DNA of 64,000 bases, from contig OZ243922.1 in the NCBI GenBank assembly GCA_965213905.1, forward strand, positions 1,426,001 to 1,490,000. The letters run 5' to 3'. The position numbers were made by a program, and so were the translations under genes. Below are positions 23,685 to 32,590 of this stretch, in pieces. Numbering within the stretch: the stretch's first letter is position 1; each line of letters opens with the position of its first letter. The notes below the pieces were generated by a model, which was not told the DNA's origin, made no database searches, and worked only from the letters and a program-made list of their open reading frames with translations. The stretch comes from SIRX01 sp965213905 (lineage in GTDB: Bacteria > Actinomycetota > Rubrobacteria > Rubrobacterales > Rubrobacteraceae).

Positions 23685-26063
23685 ATGAACGCTAAAGTAG
23701 GATTGACCATCGTTATAGTGGTTCTCGTAATTTTCGCGCTGCTGGCGGCGGGCTGCAGCAATCCAGAGAGCCGTCCATCGTCCGGGGGCGACACTTCGGG
23801 CGGCGGCGGTACTTCGGGGGGCACCTCTTCGCAACCGCCCGGCGGCATGAGCCGGGCCGAGTGGAGCGGGCCGACGCTGGCCCCTGATCTGGTCTCCATC
23901 GGCAACTTCCGCGGCGGCCCCGAGACGGATCAGGGCAAAAAGACCACCCTGGTAGACTTCGAGTTCGACCAACAAGCTTTTCTTACCGGCGGCAACCGGA
24001 CCAGCTTCCACCTCGTCCCCACCGACGGCAGCGACACCCTCGACGCCGCCGACATAAAACCCGAAGGGGACGAGGAAGGCGATAAGGTCGTAACCGCGGC
24101 TTTTATCGGGAGGCTCTCTACGAAAAACTTTGCCCGCGGCTACGTGGATAAAGAAGTGCTTTCTCCGGACGCCCAGGGCAACGGCGCCACCAACGTCGGC
24201 CACTCGGAAGCCCTGGAGAAAAACACAACCACCTCTAGCCCGGACCTGAAAACTGTCACGAAGGACGCGGATCAGGTCCTATTCGAGTTCGACCAACCCC
24301 TAACCAAAGACGACGTGGTTCAGAACACCGGCGGCTTGAGACTCTACTTCCCCGACACCCGGCAAGCCGGGGCCATATCCGTCCGGCGTACCGGGGACCG
24401 CAAGGTGTTGCGGGCCACATACAAGGACCTGCCCGGTGAGTTCAGCCTCGAAGACGCCGCCGGCGGTTTCGTGGCCCAGGGAGCCGTCCAGGGCAAAAGC
24501 AAGAACGCCACCAACGCTTTCGACGAAGTGTCTCCTCTCGACGATACCGGGGCCGTAGTCTGCCCCGCGCCCAAGATTGCCGGTAAGCTCGGTGAGGGCA
24601 ACGGGCCGACGGAGGCGCCGGACCTGATGTCCGTCGGCAATTTCCGGCGGGGTCCGGTCACGGATCAGGGCAAACCCCGAACCTGCGTGGATTTCCGGTT
24701 CGACCAGAAGGTCTTTCTGAAAGGCGGCAACTACACGAGCTTTCACCTCGCCCGGGCCGACGGCAGCGACGCCCTCGATGCTTCGGGCGTAACCCTCGAG
24801 AGCGACGAGGAAGGCGACGTCGTAGTCTCGGCCGCTTTTCCGGGAGAGCTGAAGCCGAAAGACTTCCCCCGGGGTTACGTGGACAGCAAACTGGCGACCT
24901 CGCGCAAGCAGGGCGCAAATAAAGAGAATCCATTCAACGTCAACCAGGCAGCAACGGTAAACGGCGAGGGCAACACCAAGAACCCAGACCTGGCCTCGGT
25001 AAAACTCGACGGTGACCAGGTTTTCTACAAGTTCGACGAGCCGTTGACCAAAGACGACATGGTCCAAAACAACGGAGGACTCCGGGTCTACTTCCCCAAA
25101 ACCGACAACAGCTCCCTCCGGCAATCCGGCGCGCTCGCCGTAAAGAGAAAGAACAAGACGACGCTACGAGCCTACTTCGGCAAAGACCTGCCCGGCGATA
25201 GAAAACTAACCGACGCGGCCGGCGCGTTCGTGAAGCAGGGCGCCGTTCAAGCCGCCAAAGGTGGGCGCGGCGGCAACGACGGCAAGAGCGCCTTCGACGA
25301 GGTCTCGAAGCTCGAAGACACCGGGACTACAGTTTGCCCGGCCCCGGACGCCGCCGGTCAGAAAGGCGAAGGCAAAGGCCCGACGGAGGCGCCGGACTTG
25401 GTGAAGGTGGGCAACTTCCGGCGGGGTCCGTTTACCAGCCAGTTCACGCCGACGACCTGTGTAGACTTTACCTTCGACCAGAAAGCATATCTGAGCGGCA
25501 GCAACCGGACCAGCTTCCACCTCGTCCCCACCGACGGGAGTGACGCCCTGGACGCCGCAGACGTAATGCCCCAACAAGACGAGGATGGCGACCGGATCAT
25601 CACCGCGGCCTTCCCGGGGAACCTGAAGCCCGAGGATTTCGCCCGCGGCTCTGTGGACAAAGAGGCTCTCTCTTCGTCCAAAGAGGGCAACGCCCCAACC
25701 AACGTGCCGCACGCCGAGAACATTGGCGACGGCAACAGCACAAAGCACCCGGACCTGGTCTCGGTAACCAAAGACGCCGACCAGTTCCTCTTCGAGTTCG
25801 ACCAGCCGTTGACCAAGGACGATGTAGTTCAGGATACCGGCGGCCTCCGACTCTACTTCCCAAACTCCCGAAAGACCCAGGCGACCGCCGTAGACGCAAC
25901 GGACGACCGGAAAGTGCTCCGGGCGACCTTCAAGCAGTTGCCGGAAGGTTTGAGCCTCGCGGACGCCGTGGGCGGCTTCATCACCCAGGGTGCGGTACAA
26001 GGGAAAGGCAAAAACGCCTCCAATGCTTTCGACGAAGTGTCCGAAATAAAAAGCCCTGGCTAA
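23685..26063 (+). CDS. Large secreted lipoprotein with three tandem ~250-aa repeats
   Basis: I do not recognise a family. The 792-aa protein has a signal peptide with lipobox LAAGC (lipidated Cys24), a Gly/Ser linker (about 30-60), then three homologous units starting near residues 65, 311 and 569 (APDLVSIGNFRGGP, APDLMSVGNFRRGP, APDLVKVGNFRRGP). Each unit has two related halves, the second starting PDLxxVxxDxDQxxxxFDxPLTKDD, so the protein may hold six similar beta-rich domains. FDQ, SFHL.P.DGSD and ALDA recur. Units 2 and 3 carry paired cysteines (VVCPAP, TCVDF). It is anchored outside the membrane; an adhesive or stress-surface role is possible. A strong terminator follows. Confidence 0.82.
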   Translation: MNAKVGLTIVIVVLVIFALLAAGCSNPESRPSSGGDTSGGGGTSGGTSSQPPGGMSRAEWSGPTLAPDLVSIGNFRGGPETDQGKKTTLVDFEFDQQAFLTGGNRTSFHLVPTDGSDTLDAADIKPEGDEEGDKVVTAAFIGRLSTKNFARGYVDKEVLSPDAQGNGATNVGHSEALEKNTTTSSPDLKTVTKDADQVLFEFDQPLTKDDVVQNTGGLRLYFPDTRQAGAISVRRTGDRKVLRATYKDLPGEFSLEDAAGGFVAQGAVQGKSKNATNAFDEVSPLDDTGAVVCPAPKIAGKLGEGNGPTEAPDLMSVGNFRRGPVTDQGKPRTCVDFRFDQKVFLKGGNYTSFHLARADGSDALDASGVTLESDEEGDVVVSAAFPGELKPKDFPRGYVDSKLATSRKQGANKENPFNVNQAATVNGEGNTKNPDLASVKLDGDQVFYKFDEPLTKDDMVQNNGGLRVYFPKTDNSSLRQSGALAVKRKNKTTLRAYFGKDLPGDRKLTDAAGAFVKQGAVQAAKGGRGGNDGKSAFDEVSKLEDTGTTVCPAPDAAGQKGEGKGPTEAPDLVKVGNFRRGPFTSQFTPTTCVDFTFDQKAYLSGSNRTSFHLVPTDGSDALDAADVMPQQDEDGDRIITAAFPGNLKPEDFARGSVDKEALSSSKEGNAPTNVPHAENIGDGNSTKHPDLVSVTKDADQFLFEFDQPLTKDDVVQDTGGLRLYFPNSRKTQATAVDATDDRKVLRATFKQLPEGLSLADAVGGFITQGAVQGKGKNASNAFDEVSEIKSPG

Positions 26064-26081
26064 AGGCTTCCTTCTAAGCCT

Positions 26082-26146
26082 GCGCGGATAGACTACTCCG
26101 GCAAATTCCGGGGTAGACTCGTCCGCGCGGAAATTTGTGTAGTTTT
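26082..26146 (+). terminator. Terminator of the repeat-lipoprotein gene
   Basis: GCGCGGA (26082-26088) pairs with TCCGCGC (26122-26128), with an inner TACTCCGG / CCGGGGTA stem, and a six-T run follows within 20 bases. Confidence 0.75.
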
Positions 26147-26182
26147 TTCACGGGCTGAGTTTCCGGAAGTTGATTCTTGCGT

Positions 26183-26722
26183 CTACAAGTTTTCGCGGCT
26201 GGGCTTCGCGCCTCGAATGCCACCAAAAGCCGCCCCGAGGAAAGAAAGCAAGAAAACGAGGATACCGGCCGGGGAAAGTATAGTTCCTAGACCCTGCCGG
26301 ATATTCGGGCGCACCGGCAACGTCACGCCGTCGAAGATTTTCGCGGCTCCGGCTCCCATCGCGAGCCCGAACGAACCTAGTATCGCCGTCACCAGCAAGG
26401 ACAGAAAAACCACCAAAAGCCCGTGCTTCAGTCCGTGGTGGCCGGCCATACGACCCGCGACATATCCACCGACCAGAAAGGCGACGGTGAGCGTCATAAG
26501 TAGCCGGGCCAGCCCGGACCGGGCGACGTTTTCGTCGGAGCCGCCGATGACCAGCACCCCGCTCAAGACTCCACCCAGCACCAAGGCTACCCCGGCCGCG
26601 ACAAGCCAGCCGAAGATGACGCTGTTCCAGCTAGTTCGCTTCTGTTCGGGCGGTTTACGCCCGCGCTCTTCTACGCGGGCTTTCCGCGTGCGTGAGTCCC
26701 CTGTCTCGCGATTGTTCTCCAT
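26183..26722 (-). CDS. Membrane protein, four-helix YrzE/TIGR04086-like (second copy)
   Basis: A 179-aa paralogue of the membrane protein at 16.9-17.5 kb: charged N-terminus (about 30 residues), then four hydrophobic segments, with VAFLVGGYVAGRMAGHHGLKHGL shared between the two and the same GVTLP before the last helix. Function is unknown. ATG 26722 follows GGAGAG. It is separated from gcvH by a promoter-sized gap of about 190 bases and points away from the lipoprotein gene. Confidence 0.8.
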   Translation of the reverse strand: MENNRETGDSRTRKARVEERGRKPPEQKRTSWNSVIFGWLVAAGVALVLGGVLSGVLVIGGSDENVARSGLARLLMTLTVAFLVGGYVAGRMAGHHGLKHGLLVVFLSLLVTAILGSFGLAMGAGAAKIFDGVTLPVRPNIRQGLGTILSPAGILVFLLSFLGAAFGGIRGAKPSRENL

Positions 26723-26911
26723 ATGCTCTCCGTTCCTGGCTCGGGTGCCTATGGAAACAAAGAGCTATGAACGGCCGATGAAGCCGTGATGATGAGCATA
26801 AGTCAGCGAGGACAACGATTCCAAGCCTCGGTGGATCCAAAATGCAACCAAGGTCAATGTTCGCCAAACCCGGGTAGGATCCGAGGTTGTGCGGCCTACG
26901 ACACGCTCATC

Positions 26912-27289
26912 CTATGACTCTTCTTCTACGACCTTTTCGTACTCTTCGGCGGAAAGCAGGTCGGCCTCTTCGGAGGTCCGGATCCTGAGTAGCCAACCTT
27001 CCCCGTACGGGTCTTCGTTCACGTTCTCCGGACTATCGTCCAGTGCGCTGTTGACTTCGACCACTTCTCCGCCCACCGGAGCGTACAAGTCGGAGACGGC
27101 CTTGACGGACTCGACGGTGCCGAACGTGTCGCCGGCGCTCAAGCTGTCGCCCTTCTCCGGCAACTCGACGAAGACCACGTCACCCAACTCTTCCTGGGCG
27201 TGGTCGGTAATGCCGACGGTTACGATGTCGTCTTTGACGCGGACCCACTCGTGGCTTTTCGTGTACTGAAGCTCCTGCGGTACGCTCAC
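26912..27289 (-). CDS. gcvH: Glycine cleavage system H protein
   Basis: GcvH is the lipoylated shuttle of the glycine cleavage complex. The 125-aa product has the lipoate-attachment lysine K63 in TVESVKAVSDLYAPV, and the usual YTKSHEWV start and NEDPYGEGWLLRI end. GTG 27289 has GGGGG 5 bases upstream and lies 13 bases after gcvT; a GTG at 27316 would overlap gcvT and add nine residues. It is the last gene of the gcvPA-gcvPB-gcvT-gcvH operon, controlled by the tandem glycine riboswitch. Confidence 0.95.
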   Translation of the reverse strand: MSVPQELQYTKSHEWVRVKDDIVTVGITDHAQEELGDVVFVELPEKGDSLSAGDTFGTVESVKAVSDLYAPVGGEVVEVNSALDDSPENVNEDPYGEGWLLRIRTSEEADLLSAEEYEKVVEEES

Positions 27290-27302
27290 TCTTTCCCCCT
27301 GG

Positions 27303-28385
27303 CTATCGCTTCTCACGTTTGTAAAACGGCACCTGTACGGCGTGGGCCGGTATCTCCCGGCCGCGTATCTCTACCTGGAAACTATCTTCCACGTTCGGGG
27401 CGACGAGCGCAAGCCCTATCGCCTCGTTCAGCGTCGGAGACATGGTCCCGCTGGTGACTTTTCCGACGGTCTCGTCGTCCACTTTCACGACGTGGTCGTG
27501 GCGCGCAATGCCGCGTTCTTCCAACCCGAAGCCGACGAGTTTCTTGCGAAGCCCCCGCTCTTTCTCTTCTCTGAGCGCGGCCTGGCCGATGAACTCTTCT
27601 TTGTCCAGGTGGACGGCGAACCCGATTCCGGCTTCGAGAGGGGTGGTCTCCGGGTCGAGTTCGTTGCCATAGAGGCACATCCCGGCCTCCAGCCGCAGCG
27701 TGTCCCGCGCCCCGAGGCCCGCCGGGGCAGCCCCAGCCTCAGTTAGCTTGCGCCAGATGCCGGGCGCTTCTTCGGGTCCCACATACAACTCGAAGCCGTC
27801 CTCGCCGGTGTAGCCGGTGCGGGAGATGATGGCCGGCGCGCCGTTTATTTCACCTTCGACAAAGCGGAAGGGTTTTATGGAAGAGAGGTTTTCGTCCACG
27901 AACTGCTGCAGGATGCTCTCGGCTTCCGGTCCCTGGAGCGCCAGCAGCGCCCAGTCGTCGGATTCATCAGTAAGTTCTGCGTCGAGGTCTTGGATGTTGG
28001 CGTGGAAGTGTTCGAGGTCTTTTTCACGGTTGGAGGCGTTGATCACTACGAGGAAATCTTCCGAGCGTTTGTAGACGATCACATCGTCCACCGTACCACC
28101 ATCTTCGTAGCAGACCGCACAGTAGCCGGCCTGTCCCTCTTCCTGGCGCGAGACATCGCGGGTGACGAGCCGCTGCACCGCCTTCTCGGCGTCCGGGCCG
28201 CGGAAGACGGCTTCACCCATGTGCGAGACGTCGAAGAGGCCGGCCTTCTCGCGCACGGCCTTATGCTCGGCTTTTATGCCTTCGTACTGTACGGGCATCT
28301 CGTAGCCGGCGAAGTCCACGAGCTTCGCGCCAAGAGCTTTGTGCTCGTTGTAGAGCGGGGTGCGGCGGAGTCCTTTCTCGGCCAC
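27303..28385 (-). CDS. gcvT: Aminomethyltransferase (glycine cleavage T protein)
   Basis: GcvT transfers the methylene group from aminomethyl-lipoyl-GcvH to tetrahydrofolate, releasing ammonia. From GTG 28385 the protein is 360 aa, the normal length. It starts with RRTPLYNEHKALGAKLVDFAGYEMPVQY, contains the folate-site segments DVSHMGEA and RTGYTGEDGFELYV, and the catalytic aspartate region ARDTLRLEAGMCLYGNEL. The start codon is close to the gcvPB stop (28388); GTG 28394 is an alternative. The long upstream extension of the frame runs through gcvPB and is not coding. Confidence 0.94.
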   Translation of the reverse strand: MAEKGLRRTPLYNEHKALGAKLVDFAGYEMPVQYEGIKAEHKAVREKAGLFDVSHMGEAVFRGPDAEKAVQRLVTRDVSRQEEGQAGYCAVCYEDGGTVDDVIVYKRSEDFLVVINASNREKDLEHFHANIQDLDAELTDESDDWALLALQGPEAESILQQFVDENLSSIKPFRFVEGEINGAPAIISRTGYTGEDGFELYVGPEEAPGIWRKLTEAGAAPAGLGARDTLRLEAGMCLYGNELDPETTPLEAGIGFAVHLDKEEFIGQAALREEKERGLRKKLVGFGLEERGIARHDHVVKVDDETVGKVTSGTMSPTLNEAIGLALVAPNVEDSFQVEIRGREIPAHAVQVPFYKREKR

Positions 28386-28387
28386 CG

Positions 28388-29803
28388 TTACCACTTGGCC
28401 TTGAGTTGACGGGCGGCGCGGGCTTCGTCGAGGCGCTTGGTCGGGGCGCCGGTCGGGGCCGCTTCGAGTTCTTCGGGGGCGGACTCGGCAAGTTCCAGCA
28501 TCGCCCCGATAAAGTCGTCGAGGGTTTCTTTGGACTCGGACTCGGTCGGTTCGATGAGCATGGAGTCTTTTACTACGAGGGGGAAGTAGATCGTGGGCGG
28601 ATGATACCCGTGGTCTATGAGCCCCTTGGCGATGTCCAGCGCCTTTTTGCCCTCCGGCGGCTGCACCACGACCTCGTGCTTGCAAAGCTCGTCATAGGGG
28701 ATGCGGTAAGTTCCCCGGAGCTTCGCCCGGACGTAGTTGGCGTTCAGGACGGCCATGTCGGTTACGTCCCGCAGTTCCGGGCCGTGCATCCGGATGTAGT
28801 TCCACGCCTTGAGCAGTACCCCGAAGTTACCGTGGAAGGTCGCCATGCGACCGATGCTTTTCTCGGGCCGGACGAGCGTGTAGGAGTCGCCGTCTTTCTC
28901 CACGACCGGGTCGGGGCGGAAGGGAGCCAGAGTGTTTGTGCAGGCGATGGCTCCGGAGCCGGGACCGCCGCCGCCGTGGGGGGTCGAGAAGGTCTTATGC
29001 AGGTTGTAGTGCATAACGTCAACGCCGGCGTCGGCGGCGCGCATCCGGCCGAGGTTGGCGTTCATGTTGGCGCCGTCCATGTAGAGAAACGCGCCGGCTT
29101 CGTGCAGGACTTCGGCGATCTCGGCGATGTTCCGCTCGTAGACGCCGCAAGTATTCGGGTTGGTGATCATTAACGCCGCAGTTGTTTCGTCCACCATTCC
29201 CCGCAACTCTTCGACGGCGACGCAGCCGTGTTCGTCAACGCCGACCTCGACGGCCTTGAAGCCGACCATCGTGGCCGTCGCCGGGTTGGTGCCGTGCGCC
29301 GACTCGGGCACGATGACGGTGGTGCGTCCCTCGTCCCCGGCGTCTTCGAAGAACTTCTTGACCATCAGGATGCTCGTCAGCTCGCCCTGCGCCCCGGCCA
29401 TCGGCTGCAAAGAGACGGCTGGTAGACCAGAGACTTCTTGCAGAAAGCCCTGCAACTCGTGCATGACCTGCAGCGCGCCCTGGGCGTGGGATTCGGGTTG
29501 CAGCGGATGCAGCCCGGCGAATCCTGGGACTGCCGCGGCGGCTTCGTTGGCCCGGGGGTTGTGTTTCATCGTGCAGGAGCCGAGAGGATAGAAGTTCGTG
29601 TCTATGCCCCAGTTCTTACGGGAGAGGTTCGTGTAGTGCCGGATGACCGTCGGCTCGTCCACCTCCGGCAGGTCCGGCTTCTCCCCCCGGATCGTCTTTT
29701 CAGGAAGTACGTTCTCTAGCTCCATTTTTTCCACGTCTAGTTTGGGGAGCGTAAAGCCCCGTCGGCCCTCGCGGCCTTTTGTGCGGATCAGGTTATCCAA
29801 CAT
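28388..29803 (-). CDS. gcvPB: Glycine dehydrogenase (decarboxylating) subunit 2
   Basis: With GcvPA this forms the P protein, which decarboxylates glycine with PLP and loads the aminomethyl group on GcvH. The PLP lysine is K270 in NLHKTFSTPHGGGGPG. Other marks are GSCTMKHNPRANEAAAA, PESAHGTNPATATM and TNPNTCGVYERNI. The 471-aa length fits the split (two-subunit) form typical of Gram-positives. The start overlaps the end of gcvPA by 11 bases, so the two subunits are translationally coupled. Confidence 0.96.
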   Translation of the reverse strand: MLDNLIRTKGREGRRGFTLPKLDVEKMELENVLPEKTIRGEKPDLPEVDEPTVIRHYTNLSRKNWGIDTNFYPLGSCTMKHNPRANEAAAAVPGFAGLHPLQPESHAQGALQVMHELQGFLQEVSGLPAVSLQPMAGAQGELTSILMVKKFFEDAGDEGRTTVIVPESAHGTNPATATMVGFKAVEVGVDEHGCVAVEELRGMVDETTAALMITNPNTCGVYERNIAEIAEVLHEAGAFLYMDGANMNANLGRMRAADAGVDVMHYNLHKTFSTPHGGGGPGSGAIACTNTLAPFRPDPVVEKDGDSYTLVRPEKSIGRMATFHGNFGVLLKAWNYIRMHGPELRDVTDMAVLNANYVRAKLRGTYRIPYDELCKHEVVVQPPEGKKALDIAKGLIDHGYHPPTIYFPLVVKDSMLIEPTESESKETLDDFIGAMLELAESAPEELEAAPTGAPTKRLDEARAARQLKAKW

Positions 29804-31079
29804 TCGCCACCACCTCCACGAAAGCGTCGAGTTCTTCTTTGGTCCGTTTCTCGGTCACCGCGACGAGCATCGTCCCGTCGCCTAGGTCAAGTCCGCCGAC
29901 GATATCGTTCTCCAGCAGCGCCTCACTTGCCGCTGCAACATCGGGCATCTCGACCGCAAACTCCCAGAGGAACGGAGCATCGGGATACCGAAGCCTGAAA
30001 CCTGCAGCCTGAAGCCTCTCCGCCAGATAGTGCGCCTTGGAGATAGAGAGTTCGGCCACCTCGCGCAGTCCCTCCGGCCCCATCAGGGCGGTGTAGACGG
30101 TTGCGGCGAGGGCGGTTAGCGCCTGGTTGGTGCAGATGTTGGAGTTGGCCCGGGCGCGACGGATGTCTTGCTCGCGGGCGCGGAGGGTGAGGACGTAGGC
30201 GAGTTTGCCGTCCTGGTCCACGGTCTCCCCGCTTATGCGGCCCGGTAGCTGGCGGGCGTTCTTCTCGTGGGTTGCCATGTAGCCGGCGTAAGGTCCGCCG
30301 TAGAGCAGCGGCATTCCGAGCGGCTGGGTCTCCCCGACCGCCACGTCCGCCCCGAGTTTGCCGGGAGCCTCCAGCACTGCAAGCGAGGTCGGGTCGCAGA
30401 CCGCCACACACAGCGCCCCCACTCCATGCGCCGCCCCCGACGCAGCCTCGATATCTTCGACGACGCCGAAGTAGTTCGGGCTCTGGACAAAGACGCCGGA
30501 GACGTCTTCCGGCACGTTCGAGTAGTCCGTGGTGCCGTCGAACGGTAGCTCGACGAGTTCGACGCCGTAGGTCTCTATGACCTCGCGGTAGCGGGAGTTA
30601 AGGCCGGCCGAGACGGCGACTTTCGGGTCTCGCTTCGTCAGCCGGGCGGTCATGAGGGCGGCTTCGGCGACGGCGTTCGCGCCTTCGTAGACGGAGGCGT
30701 TGGAGAGTTCGAGGCCGGTGAGTTCGGAGATTACGGACTGGAACTCGAAGATCGCCTGAAGGTGACCCTGGCTGATCTCCGGCTGGTACGGCGTGTAGGA
30801 GGTCAAGAATTCACCGCGCGAGATGACAGAGCCGACCGCTGACGGCACGATCCGGTCGTAAGCCCCGGCCCCCAGGAATATCGGCAACCCGGTAACGTTC
30901 TTTTTCGCCAGCTCGTCCACGCCCTTTAACGCTTCATATTCCGAGAGAACGGGCGGTAGATCTAGTTCTCCCTCGAACTTAGGATGGATGTCGGCGAAAA
31001 GGTCGTCTAGTGTTTCAACGCCTATGGCGTCGAGCATCTCTTCTACATCAGCTTCGGTGTGCGGTGTAAAACGCGCCAC
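29793..31079 (-). CDS. gcvPA: Glycine dehydrogenase (decarboxylating) subunit 1
   Basis: The N-terminal-type subunit of split P protein, 428 aa. It carries the family segments FTPHTEADVEEML at the start, FLGAGAYDRIVPSAV, FLTSYTPYQPEISQGHLQAIFEFQS, and QDIRRARANSNICTNQAL. GTG 31079 follows AAGGGGG. A short stretch around 29995-30020 (encoding RLQAAGFRLRYP) is built of near-repeats of the intergenic motif seen beside rex. It is the first gene of the gcv operon; the tandem glycine riboswitch occupies the leader just upstream. Confidence 0.95.
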   Translation of the reverse strand: MARFTPHTEADVEEMLDAIGVETLDDLFADIHPKFEGELDLPPVLSEYEALKGVDELAKKNVTGLPIFLGAGAYDRIVPSAVGSVISRGEFLTSYTPYQPEISQGHLQAIFEFQSVISELTGLELSNASVYEGANAVAEAALMTARLTKRDPKVAVSAGLNSRYREVIETYGVELVELPFDGTTDYSNVPEDVSGVFVQSPNYFGVVEDIEAASGAAHGVGALCVAVCDPTSLAVLEAPGKLGADVAVGETQPLGMPLLYGGPYAGYMATHEKNARQLPGRISGETVDQDGKLAYVLTLRAREQDIRRARANSNICTNQALTALAATVYTALMGPEGLREVAELSISKAHYLAERLQAAGFRLRYPDAPFLWEFAVEMPDVAAASEALLENDIVGGLDLGDGTMLVAVTEKRTKEELDAFVEVVANVG

Positions 31080-31112
31080 GCGGATATACCCCCTTGTGTT
31101 GGGTGAGCGTAC

Positions 31113-31306
31113 TATTTTCGCCCTGTCCCAGACCTGAGAGTGTTACCCCGTCGGCGCCGATCCTGCGCGGGATCGATCTTTCCAGGAAGCCCTCCGGTTG
31201 CGGTCCTTTTGCCTGAGAGATTCAGCCCGCGCAACCACCGCTGCCACGAACTTTTCACCTTCGGCGGCCACATCTTTACAGTGGCCCTCTCCCGCAGCCC
31301 TCATAA
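31113..31306 (-). ncRNA. Tandem glycine riboswitch
   Basis: Read on the minus strand, the first aptamer runs from GGGAGAGGGCC (31306 down) through CCGCCGAAGG to CTCTCAGGCAAAAGGACCG (about 31208). A linker and a second aptamer follow: CCTGGAAAGATC, CGCCGACGGGG, CTCTCAGGTCTGGGACAGGG, ending near 31113. CGCCGAAGG and CTCTCAGG...GGAC are the glycine-aptamer landmarks. The second copy is more divergent (GTCTGGGACAG in place of GCAAAAGGACAG). The gcvPA start is 34 bases downstream, so glycine should switch on its own breakdown operon. Confidence 0.93.
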
Positions 31307-31396
31307 GGCACGCTATAAGGCTACCATAGGTCGCCACCCATTTCCCACGCTTTATTAACTGTACAACTTACACTCTCTACTAGCTAAGCTGCGTCA

Positions 31397-32590
31397 GTGA
31401 TTACCCACGCACATTGGTGTACTATGACAAAGATGGGAGAATCATATGGGTTTTTCGAGAAGAATTCTGTTTTCTCTCGGCAGAGCCTCTACGCCGAGGA
31501 ATCGAAACTGTCCGAATCACCAGAGTTAGCTACCTGTGAAATAGCGGTAGTGGATGTATTTTGCGGTGTCGGGGGACTGACCCGTGGCTTTGTAGAGGAG
31601 GGAATCAGTGTCGTTGCGGGGATCGACAGTGATCCTTCCTGCAAGTACGCCTACGAACACAACAACAGGGCGAGGTTTATACACAGAGACATTGAGAAAG
31701 CACGGGCAGAAGAAATTTCGTCTTTGTATCCCGAAAAGTCTATCCGGGTACTCGTGGGATGTGCGCCTTGTCAGCCATTCTCTCCTTACACTAAAAAAAA
31801 GGAAAAAAGCGAGAAAAGTTGGGGACTGCTTGACAAGTTCGCTGACTTGATCGAAAGCGTAAAACCGGATGTGGTTTCGATGGAGAATGTTCCCGAACTC
31901 GAAACTTTTCGTGACGGCGTCGTCTATCGCAGGTTCGTCGAACGCTTGAAGAGACTTTTCAGCGGCTATGTCACCGACTACGTGGTTCACTGCCCTGACT
32001 ACGGTGTGCCTCAGAATCGAGACAGGTTAGTGTTGTTCGCTTCTCGGTTCGGAAAGATCCAACTGGTCGATAAGACACACTCTCCCAAGAGCTACATCTC
32101 TGTCGAATCAGCAATCGGCTCTCTTCCGCCGATAGAAGCTGGGCAGACTGATCCACAAGATCCTTTGCATAGAGCTAGTGGTCTATCGGAGTTGAATCTG
32201 CGACGGATTAGACAATCGATACCAGGAGGCACGTGGCAGGATTGGGACGATGACATCCGTGCTGCGTGCCACAGGAAGGAGAGCGGAAAAACATACCAGA
32301 GTGTGTACGGTCGCATGAGGTGGGACAAGCCTTCGCCGACCATCACTACGCAGAGTTACGGTTACGGTAGCGGCCGATTTGGTCATCCCGAACAGGATCG
32401 TGCTATATCCTTGCGAGAGGCAGCCTCTCTTCAAAGCTTTCCCCAGAATTATGAGTTCTTCGAGCCGGGCTCGAATTGGCACATAAGTACGGTCGGAAAG
32501 CACATAGGAAATGCCGTGCCTGTTAATCTCGGACGAGCTATCGCCAGGAGCATAGAACGACATGTGGAGACCCTGAGTGCAGACTATTGA
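31397..32590 (+). CDS. DNA (cytosine-5-)-methyltransferase
   Basis: A type II C5-cytosine methyltransferase of 397 aa. Motif I VVDVFCGVGGLTRGF (51-65), the catalytic PCQ loop with Cys125 (GCAPCQPFSP), motif VI ENV (163-165), motif VIII QNRDRLVLF and motif X GNAVPVNLGRAIA are all present. The target-recognition region is short (about 230-330). Codon use and base composition are clearly AT-richer than the flanking genes, a sign of transfer. The start is uncertain (GTG 31397 or ATG 31424; neither has a ribosome-binding site). Its end overlaps the next gene by 14 bases, so methylase and putative nuclease are coupled. Confidence 0.92.
   Translation: MITHAHWCTMTKMGESYGFFEKNSVFSRQSLYAEESKLSESPELATCEIAVVDVFCGVGGLTRGFVEEGISVVAGIDSDPSCKYAYEHNNRARFIHRDIEKARAEEISSLYPEKSIRVLVGCAPCQPFSPYTKKKEKSEKSWGLLDKFADLIESVKPDVVSMENVPELETFRDGVVYRRFVERLKRLFSGYVTDYVVHCPDYGVPQNRDRLVLFASRFGKIQLVDKTHSPKSYISVESAIGSLPPIEAGQTDPQDPLHRASGLSELNLRRIRQSIPGGTWQDWDDDIRAACHRKESGKTYQSVYGRMRWDKPSPTITTQSYGYGSGRFGHPEQDRAISLREAASLQSFPQNYEFFEPGSNWHISTVGKHIGNAVPVNLGRAIARSIERHVETLSADY

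Noticed and set aside
28394..28685. N-terminal extension of the gcvT frame
   Set aside because: It overlaps the gcvPB C-terminus, is Arg/Pro-rich and does not resemble GcvT.
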